NCBI GenBank assembly: GCA_949317995.1
Contig: OX439046.1
Location: 34,694,002-34,758,001, forward strand
Origin: Acholoe squamosa
Lineage: Eukaryota; Annelida; Polychaeta; Phyllodocida; Polynoidae
Length of the DNA stretch: 64,000 bases
Direction: 5' to 3'
In this document: positions 36,101-64,000 of the stretch, piece after piece
How positions within the stretch are numbered: the stretch's first letter is position 1
How the letters are laid out: each line of letters starts with the position of its first letter
The notes under the pieces: model-generated
Told to the model about the DNA's origin: nothing
Database searches by the model: none
Seen by the model: the letters and a program-made list of their open reading frames with translations, nothing else
Position numbers and translations under genes: made by a program

Positions 36101-38077
36101 CTTCAAAAATGGCTGATTTAATGAATACAGAGACAATTATTGATTATTCTGTGCAAAAAGAGTTCATAAGTTACATGTTATACAATAGTATATAATGTTA
36201 GAATAAAAGGGTTGCTGTTTCTGTTGTCTGATTCAGAACAAAGAGTCAAACAAAAAACTACTGAAAAAAGAGCGTCAATCTTTCTGTCTAGAGTCTGTGA
36301 TGTTTTCTCCGGATTATGAATGATGGGTCTACCAAATTCCATTTTGAAAGGTGGTAGATCTCTTCAATCCATGCAGTCCAGCTTTACCCAGCAATCTTTA
36401 ATGAGGAGTCTGGAAATACTGGGATATATCCATAGAATGATATTTTGTTGCCATGCCTGGGGTACTAAATGAGTCGGGACAACATTCTCTTAAAATGAGT
36501 CAGTAGATAAATCAGGATGACATTCTGTTTTTCACATGCACGCCCTTATTATATCCCACATTGTATATATAGAATGGTGTTTTGTGCATTCTATGTTCAA
36601 CAGAACAACACTGACAAATGAAATGAAGTAGTGAGTTAGATGGCACAGAATGAGATGGAGACTGTAGGGTACAATTATCATTTTTATATGTTCATGCCAT
36701 CTAGTGAATGTAAATGAAATGTGAGTTGTCTTAGAAGTCTATAACCATCATCTGATGTTAAAAAAGAAATGTGTGCACCATAAAGAGTTGATACATGCTA
36801 CACATGAGTTCACAAATCAGTAGTTCTTAAAAAAAGATAGAATTGTTAATTCTGTCAAATGTCAAGCCACAATGGTTTACAAAGGTATCAAATGAGGGGG
36901 GTGTTTCCATAGTAAGTATTGTGTTAAGTGATATCATTACCGCTTAGCCTCACAGTTTTATACGCACCCAAGATTTCTGTAGCAGAAAAAAGACAATAGC
37001 AAATGTCATCATGAAGGTAAACTATGTGCATTCATCAAGAGAAGATCTTTCACCAGATAAAGAGTGATGTTTCAAGGGGATATATATTTATTTTTGAACC
37101 TGATCTGTCAGCACGAATTTAGCAGATGCAAAAAAAAAATGTGGAAATTTTGTTTTCATGAGAGAAATTGACGCCTGTCTGTAAAATTGGAACAGATTGA
37201 GATATACATCCCCTTCAAATAGAATGAACAATTTACACAACTACATGCACACAGAATGTCCAGCTTATATTAATCTTATAAGTGTTGCGAAGTATTGGTG
37301 TAAATGGCTTCTTTTATGTTTAGACGAATGTGGGGATAGGTGTGGATGTATGTCTGTAGAAAATGTAGTAAATAGATGTTATGAAAAAAGGTCCACATTT
37401 TAACAGATATGTTCATTGCAATGGGCAAGACTATGCTTATTCAAATATCTATATTCACATCATAAACATAATCCATACTACATACTTACAGTGATATTAC
37501 ATGCTGACAGGGTGTTCGGCCTAACAGATATCTGCAGAGCTTATTAACAAGGTCCAGCTTAATTCAATAAAACCAATATAATCAATAAAAAAAAATGTGA
37601 ATACAAAGTATACATATTTCTAGCTTGATACAACATCCAATGTGTGTGTGTTTCTATCTTACAAACAGTATTACAACAACAGTAAGGTCAGGTGGAGGAA
37701 TCAGAATGTGCTAACTAAGAAATTATCCAGGGAGAAAAGGACCAGTGATCAGAAACCAATACTGGTATCTACTTGCCCTAACATCATCAGCCCTTTCCCC
37801 ATCAGACTCGCTTGCTCCTTAATTTGTTGGAATTGGTTTTGGCTGCAGAGTATGAAAATGAGATAAAAAATTGAGACTACGAACTAGACTACTTAATAAC
37901 AGTACTGAAGAGACCGACACTATTTCAGTTGTTCTCCAGATGTCATGAGGCAAGAATAGGAATGATTTGGTGACAGAGACGGAATTCATTTCCCTAGATA
38001 TGTCAAACTTTCTAGGGTGTAGGATGATAAGATTGTATCCTTTGAATAATTGAGGGGTGCATTGGGAGTTTAAGGGC

Positions 38078-38225
38078 AGTGGCGGATCCAGGATTTTGAA
38101 AAGAAGGGAATGTGCCCCTTGTTTGAGACCCATTGAGGCTAAAATGTGGGGATAAAGGAGGCAAATAAACTCTTAACTATAGGCAAAAAGGAGGGGGTGT
38201 GCGTTCCCCATCCAAATCCGCCACT
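38078..38225. mobile_element. MITE with AGTGGCGGAT terminal inverted repeats
   Basis: 148 bp, starting AGTGGCGGATCCAGG and ending ATCCGCCACT, no coding capacity. A one-ended relative (agtggcggctttggattggg) occurs at 51139 in a dynamin intron. Confidence 0.8.
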
Positions 38226-39742
38226 AAAGGGGGCTTATATGATGGATTGATTAGAACACTTTAGCCCATATCATTTAGAAGAAACACTTTTACATACTAT
38301 ACACCATTATGACCGAATATAATGCCATTTTCAGATTTCCAAGGTAACCAAATGCAAATGGAACAAAAACATTGCTTGTACGCTTTTTGCTTTGAGCATT
38401 GATACATTTTTCAGTTCTCTTAGTTCTGAAGTAAAAAGGGCGTATTTCTGAGAACGCCTTTTTTTCTTTAGCTGATACTCCAATTATAAAGGTCTACAGA
38501 GCCGTTTAAATTTCCATAGTTACCAAAAAAAAAAAAAAGAAAAAAAAAAGAGAAAATCACCGTTTTTTGGTACCTCTAAATAACTTATATTGCTTGGGGA
38601 TGAAACATCTTTTGTAAACTGTACAGGGTAAAGTGTTCTAGTCAAACCGCCCTACTATGCCCCTTTAAACTGGAACTACCACTTGTGGAGGCATGATGTT
38701 CTTGGACCTGTGTGGGGTCACCCAGATCAAAACAATCATTGTATTACTCTACTACACCGCTGTAAGATGCACCCCATGTGCAATACACAGTCAGACTTTA
38801 TGGATATGCTAAGAAATTTCCTGCCCAATGGATTTTCAAAATTCAAAAGCGTATAGGTAGCAATGATCTACCCCCCCCCCCCCTCTCATGTAGCTGTCAG
38901 GGTTGGTGGGGCATTGGGGAAGTTCTAGGGTAACCTCTGCCGGCACCTCCTTCTCCAACTTGGGTCTGAATGGGTTTATAAGCAGTGCGATGTACTATGG
39001 TATATCTACATCTTTTTATAGGTATCAAATTCTCCTGGTACTATATGTGTTATGGTAGGATAGTTTAAATATAGTCAATCAGTTCATATTAAAGGAGATA
39101 CCTGTATCCTTTAGTGAATGGTAGAAATGCCAGATGTTGTTATAAAAACTACATGTGATTTGTTTTTTGTAATAAAGGATAACAGTTTCTATGTTACTGA
39201 CTGCCCTCTGCACGTATTTACAGTAAGGTTAATAGGTTAGGGGTTACATCTAAAGGGTTGATAGGTGCTTAGCATGTACAACACACCAAGGTGGTTCACA
39301 TCCTACAAAAATGGGGGTGTCATATACTTTGGGTCAGGACCTACATGACCAAGATGGTCTAGGGAAAGGAGACAGAGGGACTGATAGAATGAGGTGCACG
39401 TATACCCATTTAAGGAAAATATATCATATATCTGATAATTTTAGTATTTCAATTTAAGTTACATCATATCTGACGTTGCAGACATTCTATAAAAACTGGT
39501 GGTTCACACCCATGCTTAAATATACCGCATTTCAAAGCACATTACACGACAAGAAAGATCAGTATTGGTCCCTCTTTTTCGCGTGACTAGCAATACAATT
39601 ATTAGAGATGAATTTTAGTTTTGCCAGTCGATTTTCTTTTATTGGCAGGTTTAACTGTCAAGGCCTATCACAGTATGGAGGAAGGGATTTACATACATCA
39701 CTACATTTTCCTTGTCCCATTTTCATACTTTAGGTAAATCCA

Positions 39743-40129
39743 CCCACTTGGCAAAAAAACGTGTTTTAAACATTTGCAAACGTTTTTATTTGGTTTGGAT
39801 AAAAAACGTTTTAAAAAACGTTATTTTGACGTTGAAAAAAGTTTTAAACGTTTTTCAACCAATTTTCAACCAAATAAAAACGTTTGCTTTTTTCAACCAA
39901 TTTTCAACCAAATAAAAACGTTTTTTTATTTATGTTTGTTTTACGTAAAAAAAAACACGTTTTTTTAACCTGATATAATAACGTTTTTATAAAAACGTCA
40001 AAATAACGTTGTTTTGAGTACATGTAAAAACGTTATTTTGACGTTGAGAAAAAAACGTTTTGCAAACTTAGGAACCAAAATAAAACGTTTTTTTTTTTAC
40101 GTCAAAAAAACGTTTTTCTGCCAAGTGGG
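39743..40129. mobile_element. Palindromic MITE built of AACGTT words
   Basis: 387 bp bounded by CCCACTTGGCA at the left and TGCCAAGTGGG at the right. The interior is an iteration of AAAAACGTTTT with caaccaattttcaaccaaat, and aaaacgtcaaaataacgt near the right half inverts acgttattttgacgtt of the left half. No clear target-site duplication. A related AACGTT-rich patch lies at about 49756-49835. Confidence 0.82.
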
Positions 40130-41760
40130 CAGTATCTTCAGACATCACCTATGTATATGCACTCTGACAATCCCTCTCATCATTGCCATGTATATATTCC
40201 CAGAAGATGTTTTGGAATGGCAATGTAAGAACTCTACTTTTGAAAATAGACTGGTAAGATAGCAAGCAAGTCAACAGAGAAGGGATAAGGTATGGCTTTC
40301 CTAACAACAAATCATATTTAGTGGAGGACACAGAAAGGGAGAAAAGTAATAGAAATGTGGGATCTAAAAAAATCAAAAAATGATAATGCCACTACAAATG
40401 AAGACTGTGTGGAATCTAGCATGTTGTTCACAACTACTTCACACACATTGCAACAACTATAGTGGGAAAATCATCTATTCCAAGAAGCATTAGGATTACA
40501 CATACATGGAGATAACACTTCACTCATTTTCCATATATCTTGTCAATTGTTTTCATGATTGATATTCGGGGAAAGGTCCTTTTGTTAGAGCCCCGGATGG
40601 GATATGGACATTTCCACGCAAACCACTACAGATTAATCACCAAAAAAACTGCAATTCTTCCAGCTTTCGATGAGTGGAATGTATGTTCTCCCATGCATGC
40701 ATATGTATGGTCTTTCCATAATTTCTTTTACGCAATGACATTAGTCAGTAGCACACCAACCCTTTCCTCTACAATGAAAGTCGAAATGGAGTGAGATATT
40801 CCACAACACATTTCAAATAAAACCAATTTAGAATAAATTACCTCATAAGAATTTCACACATCGTCAAGTTCACTTGACTGTATCTGAATTATTGTATTGT
40901 AGGATGCTTTCTCTTTGAGAAACATTCATATGATCTGAAACTTATTCGTGGGATTTTTTTTCCATGATCATGTAGTGACATGCAGGTTCATGTTCGGAAT
41001 ATATAGAATTACTTCATCTGGAATCTGGTTGGTGTGCATAGAGATGTGAACCTCCACTAAACTATGGAGTGCTAAATACAGGTGAGGGTGTGTGTAGAGA
41101 TATGTTAGCAGGGGCAGCCTTCACACTTTATATGTTGGTGGATGTCATTTATAATCAATGAATTTTTCAAATTGGAACTGTTGTAAGTAGTCAATTTTTA
41201 AGACCAAGAGTAAGATTAGGTAATGTTTGAAGACAAGGATTTTGAACATCCCCCTTGAAATAATGCTATCTGTATATTGCAGTTGGAAACGTGAAATACG
41301 TGGTAATTACTAGACTACCGGTAATATGTACTAGACTTCTCATTTCGTATTGTGACTACGATATCCAACACCAATTTAAGGACATATGTAGCCAATGATA
41401 CACAAATATATCCTCCAAAACCTAAGCATATGTTCTTCAGGATTTACCTGGATTATCAAATACAGTTATCCCTTATATCAATTAAACATATATATTTCAT
41501 TATCGAGAACCCTCCTACTCCTTGACCAGCGCTTATTTATTATGAATTGTTTGAGGACCTTTTAAGAGAGGTTTCAGGTTAGGAAAAACTAATACTTCTG
41601 TAATACACTCCACATGCTTTGTGCTAAACCACTTCCTCACAAAATGGTTGATTAATCTGATTAGTTTTCACTACCCTATCTATGAGTATCCAACAATGGT
41701 ATCTACTCTAGTCTCTAGTTAGCTAATAAGTATGAGTTTCTAGATTCTGTAAAAGATACT

Positions 41761-60956
<19,196 letters not shown>

Positions 60957-61044
60957 CTGTAAAGAAAAATTGAAAATCTGTTAATTTCATATATAGATAC
61001 TAAGAACATATGGTAATTAGCAACACAAAGCATGGATTTCTTCA

Positions 61045-61138
61045 GGTTGGGGGGGGGGGGGGTTTAAAACATTTCTGTCAAGGCTTATACGCGGGATTAT
61101 TGACTCTAAATATTTGGGATAACCCCCCCCCCCCCACC
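61045..61138. repeat. Poly-G / poly-C inverted pair
   Basis: ggttggggggggggggg at 61045 and ccccccccccccccacc ending near 61138 are complementary and about 60 bp apart, in dynamin intron 1. Able to form a strong hairpin. Confidence 0.8.
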
Positions 61139-62404
61139 TTCTTACACGTGCAAAGAAAAAAAAGGCACAAAACTGTACCGATGCAGCGATTGGTAATGTC
61201 AAGATTAACGAGCATGAGAATTGGCATTTGAGGATGTCAGTGAACCTCTTGATACATGAAATATTATGTTGCTTTCAATTAAAAGCAAATTTACTTCTCA
61301 CAATCGGGTACAAATGTGATTTAAACACTACGGACGTATTTGATATGACCACATACTTATTCCGGATGATACTGCTAACACGCGTTTAGAAAATTCATTA
61401 CTTTAACATACACATAGTTAGATGTAACAGATTTATGGTATGATAATGTTAATTTCCAATTACTAATGGAAACTAGGGAGTAGCTCAGTGTGCAGAATCA
61501 GTTATACAGAGCATTATGTGGTTACATGACCCTGTTTATTGTCATGTTTACATAATAAGAATTAATGTGTTCTGTCACATCAACTGTCAAATTATAGTCT
61601 GTGTATAACTGTTATATGATGAGAATGATAACCCAGCAATCATAGGTGTAGTGTAGCATACACTGTGTGGCTCTAAATACCAGAAATTATCTATGCTTTC
61701 CCGCATCTTAGGCGGTGTTATACACATCTCATCTCACCAGAAAAGTAGCCGTGTATCTCTGTGTCTGTAATATGTGGTTAAGAGAGCCTCGTAGAGTGAT
61801 GGTCTATTTAATCAATCCCATGGCTCACCATCTAAGTACGAATTTAGGGTTATATATTATTCTTAGTGTACAAAACAGGAGCCTGACTGGTTTACGATTT
61901 CTCATCTAACTTTGAAATAGCTCCAAAAGAGGGAAAATATCGCGTAGAATATGGGAATGGGAGTTGTCTTAGTGTTATTGTATGACAGTCTACATGTTAG
62001 CTGAAATAATGAAGGCAATCTTCAGTCCCCTCGTTCACCTGCCTGCTGCTCTCACCCATCCCACGCTGCCCCGCCCACCTCCACCCAAGGCACCAACTTA
62101 ATCACACACGAGCCCTCTTTGTCAACGGGCGGCCGTCTGGCACAGATTTACTGATCTCCCTTTGAAGGTTAAGATAACTGCCAACTGAGAACAGCAGATC
62201 TTGGCATAGAACACAGAGCATGACTGATTTTACATGCTGACACACCGGTTATGAGGCAAAACTACTATGTACAATATATACGAGTTTTCACATACAGGAA
62301 TGTCAACACGAAATGATATGTTCAGAAATCACTTAGATAGTTGCATAGTTGTTAATATGTTTATGTTTTCTAACTGTAAAGAATCGCCTAGACATTGGAA
62401 GTAT

Positions 62405-63409
62405 AGGTCGAATCCCACTTGGCGAAAATTGCCTCAAATATCTCTGCGATTTTGAATCTGTTGCAATTTTGGGATCTACCCCAAATTTGCAAGGGAGATA
62501 ACTACAGTAGGATACATAGAACACAAGGACACTGTTATGTTTTATTGTAAAGCATATGCAATATATTGCCCTGGTCAATGGGTATATCTGTGTCTGACAT
62601 GTTTGATATCCTAAAATTGCAAGGATATAAAACCATAAGGTCGAATCCCACGATGCAATTATGGCTGAAAAGTTTCTGCAATTTAGTCATCTGTTGCAAT
62701 TTGAGGCTCTCTCCTTATATTGCAAGACCTATAACAGCTACAGGGGGCTTTAATGGCAAGGAATCCCTTGTAGATTTGCACTGGAGTTTGGATCTTTATA
62801 TTTAGATATTTTCCCTTGCTAAAGTGAAAAGTTTCTGCAATTTACAGAATTCGCTTGCAATTTACAGAAATGTGGATAAAGTCATTGACAAATAGGGATG
62901 TGTGTTCACTTCAACTTGCAACCCAAGTCCCACTATGCAATCTAAACTTGCCCCATACCCTGCAATTTGTATGCAAAATGTCTGCATAGATTATACACAG
63001 ACTTCAATTTTGGTTTCATTCGGCACTGTGCTTACTTACAACAGCTTGCAAATTCAATATCAAGGAGAATTGCATTGCAATTTGATGCAGCTCTCAGATC
63101 TACATTGCAAGGGTGAGGGGTCAATTTAATTGCAACAGTCAGATTTGTAAAATGCAATGGCATGTTAGGAACCTTGCAATTTGCAGTAAGGGCAAGTCCC
63201 CCTTCTGCAAGAGTTCCCAAATTGCAAGAACTTTCCAGGGTTAGATTGCATCGTGGGATTCGACCTTTAGCAGAGTCTGCATTGGGACTTTGATATTATC
63301 ACAAATTAACAGCACTCCTTGCGATTTAGGGCACCAGGAAGCCTATAAAACGCAGCTGACAAAGTTGCAGAGATATCTGAGGCATTTTTTGCCACGTGGG
63401 ATTCAACCT
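62405..63409. mobile_element. Nested foldback element rich in TTGCAATTT words
   Basis: The outer inverted repeats start AGGTCGAATCCCACTTGGC and AGGTTGAATCCCACGTGGC (reverse complement of the right end), about 50 bp each. TAT flanks both ends (62402-62404, 63410-63412). A second pair, AGGTCGAATCCCACGATGCA, lies at 62638 and inverted at 63245-63266 with 22 bp perfect, so a 629-bp relative is nested inside. The interior is scattered with TTGCAA, TGCAATTT and their inverses. No ORF of note. Confidence 0.82.
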
Positions 63410-63549
63410 TATGAGGCTCTTTACATATGTTATGGTAAGGCCTATGACAATAACGATAGACCATAAGCTATTCTGAAAGTCAGAGTTAGTTTTATGATCT
63501 TACCGTCAGAACAGTATTGCATAAAACCCATAGAACTCTTAGTGCGTTA

Positions 63550-63747
63550 CGGGGTTCCCTAGCCCACTTAAAGGGTCTATTTCTCCTCTTTCCTATCCCT
63601 TCGGATGTGTGTGGTGCACATATGCACTGGCACCGACACATTACTTTGTGAAATTGTGTAATGTAGTTCTCGCCATAAATATGACCTTAGCTGTCGAAAT
63701 GGCGTTAAACCTCTATTACTCACTCACTCACTCACTCACTCACTCAT
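63550..63747 (-). repeat. SINE-like repeat with (ACTC)n tail, copy 2
   Basis: It reads ggggttccctagcccactt through gcgttaaacctctattactc and ends in seven ACTC units on the plus strand. Inverted relative to copy 1, 3.5 kb away. Confidence 0.8.
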
Positions 63748-64000
63748 AGTGCGTTACAAAGAAAAAACAATCATAGAAGGACGACTATAAAACAACCTCG
63801 CCTAAAGCTAAAGCTAGTTCAGTAGATCTAGTTGCCCTAGGTGAGCCCTTACTTAGCTGGTCTCCGTATAAATATGCATGAAGGTGCTCTGTATAACCGA
63901 TTTACCTCGTGCATAGATCCCCAGGATGGATATGCTATTGAGGGTGTAACACATATCCTTGACCAAACCACAACCAAGGCCAGCGTACACTTTTATCGGA

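Larger units (their letters stand above)
29219..41760. other. Gene-free AT-rich stretch between the YR element and dynamin
   Basis: About 12.5 kb with no exon I can recognise on either strand; open frames are below 105 codons and of random composition. Short inverted-repeat elements occur at 29361-30175, 38078-38225 and 39743-40129. From about 30450 to 41760 it is otherwise plain AT-rich sequence. It may include a long dynamin 3' UTR: an AATAAA on the minus strand lies near 30468. That is speculation. Confidence 0.5.
60957..64000. other. Right end: dynamin intron 1, no exon found
   Basis: No GxxxxGKS-coding exon on the minus strand. It contains the poly-G/C pair, the nested foldback element and the SINE-like copy 2; the remainder is AT-rich without recognisable features. 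Confidence 0.6.

Noticed and set aside
37819..38133. Minus-strand open frame of 104 codons
   Set aside because: Runs into the MITE at 38078-38225 and has random composition.

Overview
The window is animal nuclear DNA: two intron-bearing genes on the minus strand, about 17 kb of LTR retroelement, a tyrosine-recombinase retrotransposon, and many short inverted-repeat elements, SINEs and microsatellites in AT-rich sequence. Env-bearing Ty3/Gypsy elements, PAT/Ngaro-like elements, (ACTC)n-tailed SINE-like repeats and palindromic MITEs together suggest a marine invertebrate, perhaps a mollusc or other lophotrochozoan. That assignment is inference.

Layout. (1) 235-24114, minus: an acid sphingomyelinase (SMPD1-like) gene. 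Eleven coding exons were assembled by splice sites, phase and family motifs; they encode a signal peptide, a six-cysteine saposin-B domain, a Pro/Thr/Ala-rich linker and the first part of the metallophosphatase domain. The 3' exons lie off the left edge. (2) 2452-19609, minus, in ASM intron 5: a 17,158-bp Ty3/Gypsy-class retroelement with 678-bp LTRs that show no difference by eye. It holds gag, protease, RT/RNase H/integrase, a 178-codon ORF, an env-like ORF and a 3' block of small accessory ORFs. (3) 20037-21313, nearly all of ASM intron 4: a foldback element with a candidate 10-bp target-site duplication. The ancestral coding frame can still be read through the intron tail, so this intron may have been created by the transposon. 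(4) 24324-29218, minus, 210 bp upstream of the ASM start codon: a PAT/Ngaro-like element with split direct repeats (A1-ORFs-B1-A2-B2), a gag-like ORF, RT-RNase H and a tyrosine recombinase. (5) 29219-41760: no recognisable gene; AT-rich with a few inverted-repeat elements. (6) 41761-60956, minus: a classical dynamin gene, exons 2 to 19 by my numbering, covering the GTPase domain from switch I onward, stalk, PH, GED and proline-rich domains. Exon 1 with the P-loop is not seen and probably lies right of the window.

How the parts work together. The ASM gene would make a secreted or lysosomal sphingomyelin hydrolase, and the dynamin gene a membrane-fission GTPase. The two retroelements share a design: gag and the following enzyme ORF are in the same frame, separated by a single TAG in the context GAA-TAG-GA, and the second ORF has no ATG near its start. 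This suggests stop-codon readthrough in both. In the LTR element a donor in gag codon 4 and an acceptor at the start of env have compatible phases, so env could be made from a spliced mRNA using the gag start codon.

The strongest leads are the transposon-born intron in the ASM gene, a 74-bp minisatellite that has amplified the start of dynamin exon 3 together with its splice acceptor, and a group of foldback elements whose interiors are built from one short repeated word. All positions were read by eye; no alignment or database search was run.
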